A stretch of DNA of 64,000 bases from positions 744,001 through 808,000 of the forward strand of contig MCGE01000009.1 of the NCBI GenBank assembly GCA_002105175.1. Direction: 5' to 3'. The stretch is from Absidia repens (lineage: Eukaryota > Mucoromycota > Mucoromycetes > Mucorales > Cunninghamellaceae). Both the position numbers and the translations under genes were made by a program. Below the pieces are notes generated by a model. The model saw only the letters and a list, made by a program, of their open reading frames with translations, ran no database searches and had not been told where the DNA came from. Below, in pieces: positions 1 to 12,505 of this stretch (positions within the stretch are counted from its first letter, which is position 1; the number at the start of each line of letters is the position of its first letter).

Positions 1-40
1 AACTACAGCCATCTTTAATATTATAGCATGTGACCTAAAC

Positions 41-1400
41 TTGCAACGAGCTCCTGGATCTTTGGGGGGGAGGATGAGAATAGTAGTCATAGTGGTTGAG
101 CTAGAAAGCAAATGTTTGGTAGGACACTTACAAAATAGCTACACAACGGCATTCTTTACTATTCGATGGACCAGTATACGGCTAATAAAAAAAAATGGCG
201 TTTTATTGAAACATATCGGTAGATACTGAACTAAAGGAGTGAGGTTCATTGTAACAAGAGATGTAATGGAAGGGATCTCTTGTAGAAAGCATGAGGGAGG
301 TGAATGTAAGATTTAAAGAATGGTCAACTCTAATATAAGGGGATAATTGTAAAATGCGGAAACTGATAGAATGCACTGTACAGGAAATGAGAAAGGCTAA
401 AGGGACATGTTTTACTGAACTCAACAACGATCAACACTGATCAAAACGGGGGGATGGTAGTAACAAAGGTATTTCTTGTACAAAACATGAGAGAGATTAA
501 TGGATCATTTTTCATTGAAGCAAGTAAAAAGAGATATATTTTATTCAGATGTAGATGCAAGCTATGGACTAACTAACACTAAACGAAGTTAATGAAGGCT
601 TCAACAGGTCAACTACAGTGGTCCTAAATCCTGAATCCAAAATGAAAGGGTTTCCCCATGCATCTTGTAATCCCTGTTCTGAAAACGCCTCTAAACTAGT
701 CCTGACACTAATCTAACTCAAACATAGCCTCAAAAAAGTTGAATGGTGAAGAAAAAAGAAAAGGAAGAGAGTGGGAAAAATTAAAAAATTGGGAGAAAAT
801 AAACCTTCACGTGGGCGGGATTTGAAATATTTTCAAAGGTTCTCTTACAGCAACCTTTTTTTATCCATTAGAACAATGGGAACTTTTTTTTTTTTTTGCT
901 TCACTTCTTTTTTTACTACTATCAACATCATGAATTATCATAAACATGGAGGTTCATTTCTATTGCCAATAAACACCATCATTCACCTTAGAGAGTATGG
1001 TTCTTCTCTTGATGCCTTTGCAGCCAAGATGGAACAACTTGGCCTGGTTTAGTTTCCCCCCTTCACTGTAGAATATCCTGCCCTCTCTGGCTGCACTATT
1101 ATATCTTTTGCTGCTTTTATTCTACACCACGATATTCTCACTTCCATACACCCCCATACTCATCCACACACACTTAAGCACTTCATCAGTAGATAGGCGT
1201 CATGGTATATATACAATAGACTACATAGTTTACATAATATAATTACCATGATCAATACTTGCATCTGAATAAAATATGCTTTGTCCTTTTATTCTTATAC
1301 GTGTTGTGTCGTCGTTTATACCTTTCGTCTGTCTTGTCGAATAGGTATACCGATACTTTTATGTACAGTCCATGTGAGCGTAGAAATGAAAAGCAAGCTT
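41..1400 (-). repeat. Dispersed repeat, copy A (long form)
   Basis: This is one of seven copies of an intergenic repeat seen in this window. Read on the minus strand, it starts near 830 with a CACGTG box and CGGGATTTGAAA, then a pyrimidine tract, then the conserved core (about 610-720), then AATAAA-like signals. It runs to about 41. To the right (840-1400), copy A matches copy C (15381-16880) in a second, oppositely oriented arm that ends near an AATAAA on the plus strand. The shared arm includes a stretch around 925-960 and another at 1035-1060. The element holds no convincing open reading frame and no terminal repeats that I could delimit. The class (MITE, solo LTR or transcribed non-coding element) is unresolved. 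Confidence 0.75.
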
Positions 1401-2116
1401 ATGTATTGATACGAATAAAACGGAAGTTGACCAGCCGTCATACTGAGTGCTTTCTCTGTTTTATGTTCACTGGGGAGAGATTAGAAAATTTCTTGAACTG
1501 ACCTACAAAAAGACAGTGAAGGACGAATATAAAAAAAAAGATATATTCAGAATATTACGTGACAATCCATTTGTTTTATCTTGCTGAACTGCACCGGAAT
1601 GATTTTTTTTTTGTTTTGTTTGTTAAGTTTGGTTCATAATGATTTCGTAAGAGAGATCGTATGACAAAGAATGATCGAAAAAAGGGTTATGTAAACATGG
1701 GTTATATAATATGATAGGGACGCATGAAGACACAAAGAAAACCAAAATGGTTAAACGTTCTCTTATGGTAAAAGGTGAGTGTATTACTATGATCAGGGGG
1801 GGGTAAGGTGGAGAACTTTTTCTTCTATGATCTAAAAATCCTTTTACCCTAACTCCCATCGGATTACCAAATTATTTATTTACTTTGAAAAAAAAAAAAA
1901 GTATGTATTTCTATAAATGGAAACCAATATTGGTCATTTTATTTAATATGATAATATAAATAAGTTTTATATAATAAAAATACAAATAGTATACAGTATG
2001 CAATACATCAAAAGAGGACAAAAAAAAAGGGGGGGGGAGGGAGAAGATATACTAAAAGTGGGGGAGGGGTAAGTGGAGGGGTGGGTGAGCGGGGTGGAGG
2101 CTTGTTTGTATTTTTT
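1401..2116. other. Intergenic, no gene seen
   Basis: This is AT-rich sequence without coding signal on either strand. The segment 2020-2100 is G-rich on the plus strand, with several runs of four or more G, and lies just past the stop of the minus-strand gene at 2117, so it probably corresponds to a C-rich 3' UTR of that gene. Confidence 0.5.
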
Positions 2117-2536
2117 TTAGCGACGGGCTAAAAGTTCAGCTTGACGTTCTTGTTGATCTAGTGTCATATCTACAGTTTTTCCAGTACACCAGAGTAAAGT
2201 TGAGATAGAGATAGCGATGTAAAAAAGAGTTCCATTTTGTAATATGGCAGGTGAAGCCCAGATCGTAGGACTACGAGCATTGCTTGTGGTAGTAGTTGTT
2301 GTCGAGTTGGTTCCTGGTTGGCGTCCTTGATTTGCTGTAGCTGCCATACCATCACGCTGAGCCAATACCATTTCAGTTAACTATATGGAATAAAAAGCAG
2401 TTGGTGTCAATTTTTTCTTCTAGAAAATGTATTCGCTTAAAGAATTTACCTTTGTTTCAGTGGCGATAGTGTTGCCACTGATTTCACTTACAAATAGAAG
2501 GACAATACTTAAAAGAGATAAAAAGGCGAGTCTCAT
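2117..2536 (-). CDS. Small secreted/membrane protein, unknown function
   Basis: There are two exons, 2450-2536 and 2117-2380, with a GTAAAT...TATAG intron; together they encode 116 aa. The first exon encodes a hydrophobic signal peptide (about residues 1-21, MRLAFLSLLSIVLLFVSEIS). A Thr-rich linker follows, then a second hydrophobic segment (about residues 79-95, around LFYIAISISTLLWC), and a short charged tail ending in LLARR. The start was chosen because the signal peptide joins in phase to the long second exon. I do not recognise the family. It could be a type I membrane protein of the secretory pathway. The splice model is well supported by frame; the function is unknown. Confidence 0.65.
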
Positions 2537-3287
2537 GATATGGTAATAATTTTTTATGATCAAAGAAAAAAGAAAGGGATAGAGGAAAAAAAAAAAAAAA
2601 AAAAAAACACCGAATATATATTATAGGCAAATCATCAAATCAAAAAAGATATCAGATAAAGGCCGCAAATCCTCCCCCATACCGCGGTGTTTCAATGTCA
2701 TTTCGCCTTGGCAAAAAAAAAAAAAAACCAGAACCCGGGTGAGTGGTATGATTCCCATGAGGAAATTATAGTGTCTAGGATCTGAAGGACCTATAATTTT
2801 TCTTTTATTCCTTCAATGATGATATAAGGTCACGTTTGATGAATCTGATAACAAATTAAAAAAAAGGCATTTCAGTAATGTCAGAGAACAAATTTTTAAA
2901 GTGAGTCAGCACAAACAATGAGAAAAGATCGACACACTTTCCATGATCCTCCTTTAAAAAGCCCGCAACTTACCCCGCTCTAAATGAATAAGTATCAATC
3001 TGTCATATATATATTTGGATCAAAAAAAAAAAATCTGATAAGGAAAAATGATCGATCTTCAAATTAATGTGTCGGAAGCAAAAATACCATAAAGTGGGGC
3101 GCGTTTGTAAATATGGTATGATATCAATAAGTCAAAAAAAGACGCAAGTTTTTTATTGTAAAACGCAAAAAAAAAGAAAAAAAAATAGCTAACACAAGTA
3201 GTAATCAATATAAAGGGAAGGGAGGGGGGATTTATTAACTATATTATCATCTACTGTACTACGCGGATAGGTAAGCGGGACAGGAAG
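2537..3287. other. Intergenic, no gene seen
   Basis: AT-rich sequence with poly-A tracts (for example 2586-2607). No coding signal or repeat match was found. Confidence 0.5.
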
Positions 3288-4090
3288 TCACAAAGAAGAG
3301 GGGGATGCGCTGTGAATCGAATGACACATAAAATCAACAGGACAGTTTTGCAAGATGCCATTCTTGAAGTTCGTTGTTGTAACCATCTTCGATATACTAA
3401 ATCGTTCATATGTTGGCCAATTCTGCCATGAAGAAAGAGGAATGTGAGTAATATAATATAATGTTTTCAACCACCTACTCTAATTGTAGCTACGATTTGT
3501 TCTTACCTTTGAAGCAGTCAAATACAACCTTTTTGTTCTTTTTTGTTTTCAAGCATGGAAGTACTATATATGGAGATAGAGACTTGTAAGACCTTTGAAG
3601 TAGTGATGTCTTTATTTACATACCTCCACCAATAATCGGTTTCTAATTGATGACCATTAGCACAAAGAATATTGGTGACTTGCATAGTAGAGACACAGCC
3701 TAGACCAAATTGAAGGTCAGACCGACCAGATCAATTAGATTCCGTAAATTGAGCAACCCTTGTGAGCTATATCCAAGATTTCTTTTCTTTTCGACTTTCC
3801 GTTAAAGCTTGTGATAATCATTCCAGTTGACAAGGTTCATTTCTTGATCTATAAAAATCAATATAGAAATGCTCATTCAATAACCGTATTCCTTTTCCTT
3901 TTTTCTAAATAACTCCTCTGGTGCCATTTCTTTTCACTTTACCTATCATTTGGGCGAGTTCTTCATAACCAAAGATATTAGAGGACCTGGGGTGCAAGCT
4001 GATTGTGCAAATCCAAATCCATTTTCTCACGTTTCACAAGAAGCAAAGATCATGATTGAGTTGACAGGAGTGGGACAAAAAAAGTATGGT
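3288..4090 (-). pseudogene. Coding-like exon fragments, unresolved or decayed gene
   Basis: Four minus-strand pieces look coding but do not join into one open protein. About 3951-4045 encodes a peptide ending YEELAQM, with a GTAAAG donor. This splices in phase to about 3808-3856, which ends NWNDYHKL and a stop. About 3625-3715 contains MQVTNILCANGHQLETDYWW, and 3288-3470 contains WPTYERFSISKMV and ends in a stop. The plus strand of 3950-4080 is also open, so even the coding strand is not certain. I recognise no family. It may be a fragmented gene or a relic of a mobile element. Confidence 0.3.
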
Positions 4091-4310
4091 ATATTAATAT
4101 TCAGACGGGACAGCAAAGTGATAATAAACTGAAAGCAGGAGGGCGGGGTTGCTATTTTTTTTTTTTTTTAATTGTTTTGATAAGGTGACTAGTATAAGAA
4201 GGGAGAGGGTAAATATATCTAAAGCTAGGATGATCTGCCAGTTATTCCTGAAATAACCTTGTGGTGGGGAGTTTCGTCGGGTTGTGGTGCTACAAATAAA
4301 AATTCTACCA

Positions 4311-6547
4311 CTAAGTGGAGGAGTTCGGGGGTGTTGCTGTTGAATTAAACTCTTGATATTGTCTTGGCGTTTGTACCCATGCGTCAAAGCATTGATCCAA
4401 TAGCATTGTCTTGCTTTGTTGGTATGTAATGGCCTTTTCTTTACAATCAGCGTAAGTCGAATCAAGAAATTGATGAACCAGTGCCTGGTTCTTGATGCTA
4501 TCATTATAAAGATGAAAACAATCATGTGAATTCCGTTGTTCCGATGTTGTTGTTTTTTGCCTGTTCTTACTTCATGTTTACAAAGTCTTGATAAAGGGCA
4601 CGTTGACAAAGCATAGATCTATGATATTTAAAATCAAAAATGTGAGTAATTTTTGCCACAAATAGCGTATTTAATGAATGTCGGTACCTGGTTTTCGATG
4701 TCGCATCTTCGCCTTTTCGACCCCCTTGTTTTTTCCCAAATCCAAGTACTTCGGCCTTTTCCATTCCTAATATCCAAGCTACACCTAGGACATACATACA
4801 CAAAAAAAGAAAAAACAAGGGTCAATAAAAAAGATATGCTTCCTATATTTGTACTATCCAATAATGGTTTGATCTTTACTTGTTCCTGTAGATATATAGG
4901 AAGAATAGTTGCCAGTTCTTTCCAATGCCGATTTTGAGTATTGAAAAGGGATATCAGTAGATTTGATAGCTGGTCGATGCAGTTTGTAAGGTGAGGGGAG
5001 ACCTATAGGAAACAAAAGACGAGACCACTATGAGGTTTGGCATTTGAAATTGGGAGGGTAAGAGTTACCTTTCAGGGTCGACAGTCTTCCATACAATGCC
5101 CTTTCCAAGGAATTTTTCTCGAAAAGATCACCAATGACAATAGAATTGAGGTAGATTGGATGGAAGATATGAGATAACATTGCAGATTGAATCCCGAGGA
5201 CATTCCAGCGAGCAAGTTTGTCACTAAATCAAAAGGGATCATTAAAAATAAATGAATTTTTAAATGATGATATGTGATCTTCTTCTTACCTGCAGGACAT
5301 ACAAAGACTTGGTTCAGAATCCAAACGACCTAAATATACATACATACATACACACATACATACATACATATAATGTAAATATATATTTACAAAACACACA
5401 AAAAAGAGGGGGTGAGTAAGGATTGGAAAACATGAGCATTCCTTGTTGAGCATCATCCCTTTCTACACTTACCAGGTTTTGTTCGTAGTATGCCGAGTTT
5501 TCCATAATCATATCGACCTCTTTGGAATTGAAGCATTGGTGGTGTTACTGTTGACGTTGACGATGATAATAATTTCTGTCTTTTATTGGCATAAATATGT
5601 TGAGTGATGATACATGGCGACGACGATGGTTGTTGTTCTCTTTTTCGTTTGCCACCTGCATGGAAAGAGGCTTTTGATTCTTCGGTTTGTACATCAGCTA
5701 TAGCAGACATCGATGCATCTCCACCTATAATAGAGGATAATTAGTTTCAAATAAGGAGAGTAAATCATTATCCCGCCTTTTTTTTTTTTTTTTTTTTTTT
5801 TAAAAGTAGATGTGAATGTGAGTATGAATGTGAATGAAGGGGAGAACTTACACGGAGATTGACTGACATACATGTGAAAAGTATATCCAGGGCGAGATAC
5901 CAATTTTCCGTCACCATCAGCATCAAAGAATACATCAGGATGTTGGAGGAGATATCTATAATAAATAATAAACAATGATTAATAACATTACTCCTCCTTC
6001 TTCTCGTCCCTCCGTCCCCTATTTGATATCGATTTACTTGCTTGATGAATCCCCTTCTTGCCAACACTTCAGCGTGTGAATCATGTACCAATTGACCATC
6101 TTGGGAAAGCTGACTGAATGGTAGACACTTTAACCCAGTACTACATGAATGAATAAAAAAGACGGGATTAGCGTGCTACGTGAAGCATAATACCTTCTTC
6201 TCCCTCCCCCTTACTCCCAAATACGGGATCCCCTTCCCGCCCTTTTTTTATGTTTTGTACTCGCGCGGATTCTACTTACCCCAAGGATATGACTTGAATA
6301 GAATATTCTTTTTCATTGACTATCAAGTACAAAAAGAGACAAAATAAGACAAAGGCATATATAGTTTAAGGGCAAACTTACCACAGTATACCGCAAGGAT
6401 ACATGCAAGAATGGTCCACTCTGCTTTTTTGGCATGTAGTTGAGGTTTCCCGTTTTTCCCTAGTTTAGCATATCGCTCGAGACTTGCTTTGGCGAGTTCG
6501 TTGGTGAGATCGGGGATGATGAGGTAAGGATCTATGTTTGGGTTCAT
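4311..6547 (-). CDS. TAD1: tRNA-specific adenosine deaminase 1 (Tad1/ADAT1)
   Basis: This enzyme deaminates A37 to inosine in tRNA-Ala. Eleven exons (6382-6547, 6280-6319, 6042-6140, 5852-5955, 5473-5724, 5290-5329, 5069-5223, 4880-5002, 4688-4784, 4571-4618, 4311-4497) give 436 aa. The zinc/catalytic motifs of the ADAR/ADAT1 deaminase domain are all present: HAE at residues 91-93, PCGD at 136-139, and SCSDKLARW from about 232. A Lys/Ser-rich insertion (about residues 145-200) follows PCGDAS. The C-terminal part, with [11 protein letters not shown], resembles the family end. Intron 3 has a GC donor (AA|GCAAGT): only that junction restores the conserved RRGFIKYLL. The start at 6547 gives the usual short N-terminus. 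The gene is divergent from the cyclin at 6994. Confidence 0.93.
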
Positions 6548-6993
6548 CAATCAAAGGAGTGAGTATGAAGGAGGAAAAAGAGGTCGGCAGACGAAAAACA
6601 GAAAAACAAAAAGAAAAAGTTGGTGCACATCGGTGTTTGAATATATTGAGTGCTTGCCAGCATTGATTACCCATGTTGTCCTCTACAGGGGAAAATAAAT
6701 GAAGGATTGACAGGAGTTCTACTAATAAAAAAAAAAAAAAAAATAAAAAAAAAAAAACTCCTTTAACAAAACTCTCGGAATGTGTATGTGTGATATTGTA
6801 TAAATCAAAAAAAAGGGGATATGAGGAGGGAAAAAGCAAAGCGAGGGCAAGGGACGATTTTTAATGGTCACTATCGAAACACATACACATACTGTACCGT
6901 ATTGTACAGTACAGTTCAATAGTATTTAAAGGTCGGTTCTTCTTTTTTCTTTCTTCTTTTTCTTTTTTTTTTTTTTTTTTATTATAATATTTC
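6548..6993. promoter_or_regulatory. Divergent intergenic region TAD1/cyclin
   Basis: The 446-bp region between the two start codons must hold both promoters. It contains A/T homopolymers (6726-6757 and 6961-6980) and a cluster of overlapping GTAC-centred palindromes at about 6891-6916, of the type found again inside the cyclin intron at 7345-7365. No TATA box could be assigned. Confidence 0.4.
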
Positions 6994-7874
6994 ATGACAA
7001 CAATGCTAGGCGGTCCACAAGGGCTATTTCAATGTCCAATATTATCATGTGAAGATATATGGTCATTGGCTGAATTGAGCACCTCCCTTGTATCATATAT
7101 ATGGATTGGTCCTTCATCGAAAAAAATTAACACAGATGGATTCAAACTATTCTGTAAAAAAATATTCAAAGACACACAAATATCAACATGTTGTATTTTA
7201 TTGGCTCTTTATTACCTACGGCAATTGAGATCCACTTACCCAGCCCTGAGAGCCACGCAAGGTTCAGAATTTCGAATTTTCACCACTGCTCTTATTTTAG
7301 CAAACAAATATTTAGATGATAATACCTTCACAAATAAGGTATGCACCGTACTGTACTGTACAGTAATTTTCATAACACATTCACCACTTTTCTTCCAATT
7401 AGTTCGCTCACGACTCTTTTATCTTAATAGACTTGGTCAGATGTATCCGGTATACCAGTCCGCGAATTAAATATCATGGAAATAGAATACTTGACTGCAT
7501 TGAACTATAAACTTCATGTGCATTGTGTACGATTTGGTTCCTGGGCAAATCAGTGCCAACAATGGATTAAACCTCCGACGCTAACTCGCGTTCCAAAACG
7601 ACCCAGCCATCCTTATAACCAACCCAATATCATTAAACAGCATTCCTCTGCTTTATATCGACAGCATCCACGTTCTCTTTATCCTTTATCTCATACATCC
7701 ATATCGACTGGCGCACGTGCTAATACCAATAATAATAGTATTAATAAGAGAAAACGAAGACGGGTTTCATCTTCCATACCAAATTCAGGCGTCACTGCTG
7801 CCGTCAATGCTGCTGCTTATGTAACTTGGCATCATTATTTCAATTGTAATATCCACTATTTAGAGATAGAGTAA
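6994..7874 (+). CDS. Pcl/Pho80-type cyclin
   Basis: Two exons (6994-7338, 7431-7874) encode 262 aa. A cyclin box spans about residues 15-165: helices around CCILLALYYLRQL, then the diagnostic FTTALILANKYLDDN (about 95-110), and, across the splice, TWSDVSGIPVRELNIMEIEY. This arrangement is typical of fungal Pcl1/2-like cyclins, which bind a Pho85-type CDK. The C-terminus is basic and probably disordered (NKRKRRR near 215). The splice AAG|gt...ag|ACT is strongly supported because it joins LDDNTFTNK to TWSDVSG in frame. The intron holds a GTAC palindrome cluster. The partner kinase and process (cell cycle or nutrient signalling) cannot be told from sequence. Confidence 0.85.
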
Positions 7875-8554
7875 TAATAACTGGGTATTTGTATAATGCA
7901 TTTGATACAATCTTACAAATAAATAAATATCATAACATCTGCATGAGGTAGGAGACACTCTACCATATTGGTTGATTTACAGGTTAATTGTAAATATTTA
8001 TTCCAACGTTTTATGTGAAGCGGCAGAGACGAGCAGGTTGCATCAACAGCTTTTCCAAACCCCGCTCCCTGTCTGGTTTTTATCTTTGACACTCTTGGCA
8101 TTCTTATTATGTATGATAAGATTGATACTCTTACTAACTGTTACTCCCCCCACTTCCCCTCCTCATCCGTCCGAATTATTTTCGTTCTCTTTATACAATA
8201 TTTCCTTGCAGTTGTAAAATATGCAAACATAAGGACTGAAAATCTGACTTTTACGAAAGCTGCCTGCGAATGAGTATGTCTTAGAGAAGACAGAAAGGAC
8301 CACAATACTTTTGACATTGCAGGGTGGTCGTTGCTTTGAAACAAGCCCCCTATTGATGATGTAGTATCATGTTGATAGCTATAGAAGAAGAAGAAGCATA
8401 CCAAAAAAATGGAGTAGGAAAGGAGAGAATTTTACTATTTCGATTTTGAAAACAATAAATTCCTGTCAACGTTTACCGTATAAGGCGATCTTGCCTTTTC
8501 TGAATTCACCAAGGGATATTCACCATAGAGAAATAATCCCTCACAATTTGAGGC
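7875..8554. other. Intergenic, no gene seen
   Basis: This is the 3' flank of the cyclin gene with AATAAA-like sequence at 7918-7926. The short open frames on both strands lack splice or family support. Confidence 0.5.
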
Positions 8555-9260
8555 TACATAAACCATTTTAAATCCCGCTCATGTGATTTTTTTTATTTAC
8601 TCCCCGTTGTTTTTAATTTTTCCGCTCTCTTTCATTTTTTTCACTTTCTTTCGTTCTTTCATTCTTCACAATTGTGGCTCCTATTGGTAATGGTGGACCT
8701 AGATTAGTGTCAGGACTAGTTTAGAAGGATTTTCAGCCCAGGGATTACAAGATGCATGGGGAAACCCTTTCATTTTGGATTCAGGATTTAGAACAACCAT
8801 TAATTGACTTTTAAAGTCTTCATTAACTTACTTTAGTTTTAGTTTGTCCATAGTTTGTATCTATATATGAATAAAACATGTCTCTTTTTACATCTTTCAA
8901 TGAAAAATATCCCATTTGTCTTTATCATGCTTACTTTTAAGATCCTTTTTTCCTGCTGCAACTAAATAGGTGTCTCTCGAGCCTTATACAGCACAGTACG
9001 GTACAATAGATTCCCTTTTACCTTTGCTTTTTTTATTCTCTCTCATCTATTGCGGAATAGATCATATATTTTTTTTTTCTGACCATCGTGCCCTTTGTTT
9101 AATGTTGAAGATTTTTCAATACCCCCTTCTAGTATTTCTCACGCTATGTATAATTAATCCTTTGTTAACATTCTCCCTTTGGTTTAATGTCAACAGATAT
9201 GTTTCAAATAAACTACCATGTATGTTTTTTTTATTGCGAAATAAACAAAAGTGAAAAAAC
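8555..9260 (+). repeat. Dispersed repeat, copy B
   Basis: It begins with a motif like TTTAAATCCCGCTCATGTGA near 8560-8580, then a pyrimidine tract. The conserved core runs from about 8700 to 8790 and includes GGGATTACAAGATGCATGGG. AATAAA at about 8869 and further diverged repeat modules follow to about 9250. The core differs from copies A and E at only a few positions. Confidence 0.75.
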
Positions 9261-9715
9261 TATTCTACAGTACTGTATTGTTGAGGGAAGTATGCCATTC
9301 TACCGTGTATGACAAACTATTATACAGAGAAGAGACAGTGTGTAATGATATCAAGGCTGACGCATCATGAGAGAAGAAACATCAGAAGAAACATCATGAT
9401 ACAAATGCTGGAAAGAGGCACTGGGACGGGGACACAGTTGCATACGGCATGGCAAAAAAAAAAAAGGAGTTTGCCATTTTTCTATATATCCAAGTTCATT
9501 TAATATCTTTACTTTTTATTGTATTTTATAGACTATTCGAAATGGATTTCATCGTATCTCTTTCATCAGCTATAAAACAGGTTACATGTGACGGACACTG
9601 CTGTGTCTGGTAGCCAACTGCGACCTCTATACGCCGCAAATTTTGTGCCCAGTTTTGGGATTTGCTTCGTCCTTGGTAAAACGGGTTTCTCTCCCTCTTT
9701 TTTGAATAAATCTTC

Positions 9716-9756
<41 letters not shown>

Positions 9757-11227
9757 GCTGTTATCCTTCCCTTTATAGATTTTTTGTTTTTGTTTTGTAA
9801 TTAAATAATATCGTATATCAAGACTATTTGCTATCAGCTCTCATTATGGCATTTTATGTTCTGATAACAAGCTGCAAGCAGTTGTCGCTGTTATTGTAGT
9901 GGTTTTGGGAGGTCCCAGTCTGCTTGAGTGAATGAGTTTTTTTTTTTTTTTTTTTTGAATGCCGACCTGATGGTACCCCATCTCTTTTACCGACCAAATT
10001 CACTTTTTCTACAGCAATTCATTCCATTTTCTTCCTTCAAATTCACGGAAAGGAAACGATCTGATGTCGTCTACTAACTTGAACTTTTTGTTTTTGTTTT
10101 TGTTTTTGATTAGCCTATTAGCCGCTGGTGACTCTGACTTTTCTTTATTTCCTGGACTATATCAACTTCAACTGGTGGGCTTTTGATAAGTATTCAAACG
10201 ATAGCCAACTGATTCACTACCCATCTCCATTATATATATCGCCTCAAAAAATAATATTTCGATATATCATTTCTTACAACAGTCTTCGTCGCCATTTAGT
10301 ATGTGCCTTAGTTTCCTCTTTATTTCCCTCTTCCCACCCCCCCCTAGGATTAGTCATAGTCTTTAGTTTTTTATAACGTTATTATTCCTTATTCAATAAA
10401 CTGAAGCGATTGTCTTATATATAATAGTGTATCCTGTGTGTGATGATTTGTAGTTTATTGGAATAAAATGCTGATTGTGTACAGTATATAGGATTATGAG
10501 TGTTTATTCCTGGTTTACATGACTCATATAATGTTTATTAGACGGCAGGCGAGATTGCAGGAAATACTTCAATGTTAATGCCCATGCACAACGCAACTCA
10601 ACAAACTCAGATACGTGTTCACAAAGTCTTCTTTAAACAACATACATACAGAGAAGCCTTTAAACTATATGTAGCATAGCAGATATATTTGTAATCGAGT
10701 CTATACGCATGATATAAACAGATTCATTAGGTACAATATCTACAAAGCACTACAATGAGTATAAATCAATTTCAATATGTACTACATATCATTACAAATG
10801 ATTGCGTCAACATACATATAAAAAAAAATAAAACGTCAACAAAGGTCAACTGAAGTGAATCATCTAATAATGCATATAGTAATAGGTACTACTCACTCGT
10901 TGTGCTGTATCAACACCCATCCTGTCACCGATCATTCGCACAAATGGCCAATCTCGGGACCAATAATATTTTACAACTAAACAAAATAGAGATTAGCCCC
11001 ATAAACCTTAGCGCCAAATACCCAGTCACCCAGCCTATTCCTTATCCCAATGTTACCCCAACACCATCCACTCGAACTTCGTCCCAATAGTCAAAATAAT
11101 AATCAAATGATGGTCAAACAATGGTAAATCCATATTTATTAGATAGTCAAACAATTAAACAGTAAACTAGAGGAATAAGGGAATATCATATACAGTGTGA
11201 ATGAAGATAGAAGGGAAATAGCTAAAT
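9261..11227. other. Gene-poor intergenic region
   Basis: Nearly 2 kb without convincing genes. It contains long T tracts (9719-9755 and 9938-9957), GTAC palindromes at 9267-9277 and 10478-10486, and several AATAAA sites. The open frames here are short and of odd composition. Confidence 0.5.
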
Positions 11228-11578
11228 TTAATATTTCAAAATAATATAAAAAGCATGAATGACACCTAAAAGAGAGTAAAAATAAAAGAAGCAACTGAGT
11301 CACTGGACTTTATCATGGTACATTGATATGATGTAGCTTACCAGGAATAAAACCAAGAATCGTCAAGGCAATATTGATTAGAAAGTCGCTATTGCAACCT
11401 TTTTCCAAAAAGACACCAAGAGGAGGAAGGATAAGGGCTAGTAGAAAAACAAAACAAAAAAAAAACAAAAGGGAACGAGATATGCCGCGTGAGTCAAAAA
11501 CTCAGTTCATATCATTTTTCGTATTCCATCCAACTTACCAAAGATAAATTTACAAAAGTCGGAAGCAGTAAGAGCCAT
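11228..11578 (-). CDS. PMP3: Plasma membrane proteolipid 3 (Pmp3/UPF0057)
   Basis: Three exons (11539-11578, 11342-11437, 11228-11265) encode 57 aa, the usual length of this family of small proteolipids that modulate plasma-membrane potential and ion tolerance. The sequence shows two transmembrane helices with the family signature PPLGVFLEKGCNSDF in the loop, and the C-terminus GVIHAFYIILKY. The start MALTASDFCK aligns with the family start. The second exon would read through to an early stop; the third exon restores the conserved end. It is too short and too spliced to appear as a single open frame. Confidence 0.93.
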
Positions 11579-11628
11579 GATTGGTATAAAAAGTTGTGTA
11601 TGTGTTTTGAATAGAATGAAAAAAGAAC

Positions 11629-11660
<32 letters not shown>

Positions 11661-12133
11661 GGTCCTTTTATAAGCAAAAACTAAAAATAAATCAACCAGG
11701 GCAGACGTTTCGTATCACAGTAAAAACCAAAAAAACAAATAGCATCAAACACGCCAAGACACCCTCCTCCTTTATTTTTATTGACAAATCATTCCACCAT
11801 GCATGGGGCGGGGGGTTTTTTTTTTTTACTACTTTCGTCCTCACAGCCGTTCCCGACAAAAGCAGCACTTTGAGGAAAATTCACTGACCGAATGGCGAAT
11901 ATCTTGATGGAGAATGGGTACAAATAAGAGCGGGGCAATCAAGAATCATGAATTCAGCACGAGTACCTGAAGAATGGTCGTCAGTTCCAACCTTTTGCAT
12001 GACAATAGCCAATCACTCCAAAATTTTCTTTCAAGGAACGGGTTTCCAATGACAATAGCTGGCCAGGGCACCAATCACATTCTTCAATATCTCCGGATGT
12101 TTGAGCTTGGATTCGTTTCTGACCTAATTCATT

Positions 12134-12170
<37 letters not shown>

Positions 12171-12505
12171 CGAGCCGCACCCTATTCCATCGTCAATATC
12201 CCTTACGATCATATCTGTCCTGGAGCCCATTCGCACCTGCATCGTTCCCGACTGACAACACTAGCAGATTCACCTCTATATTGATAATAAGAAAAACAAA
12301 TATGGAAAATATTGCCACAAATCAAAAGTAAGAATAGAGTAAAAGATGATGTTTATTTCATTCAAGTCAAAAGAGTCTATATATACTAACTAGAATCAAG
12401 GGGAGGGGAAACAAGGTGAAGAAAAGAGAGAATAAGGAACAAATAAGGTATGTAAAATGAGGAATGAAATGGCGACAGTACGAGAATAGCCTGAGAAATC
12501 CAGTC
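11579..12505. other. Intergenic with CAT microsatellite and coding-like segment
   Basis: A poly-A tract (about 11629-11655) lies just upstream of PMP3. An ATC/CAT trinucleotide run occupies about 12129-12170. The flanking 11990-12250 is open on both strands: the plus strand gives about 93 aa including a poly-His run, and the minus strand gives a poly-Asp run followed by a frame containing IEECDWCPGQLLSLE and ending HAKGWN. Neither is recognised. It may be a gene relic. Confidence 0.35.

Noticed and set aside
3950..4132. Plus-strand frame of 60 codons near 3950-4132
   Set aside because: Minus-strand splice signals at the same place fit better, and no plus-strand neighbours could be joined to it.
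9588..9800. Frame with a long poly-Phe run
   Set aside because: It is caused only by a T homopolymer and has no coding features.
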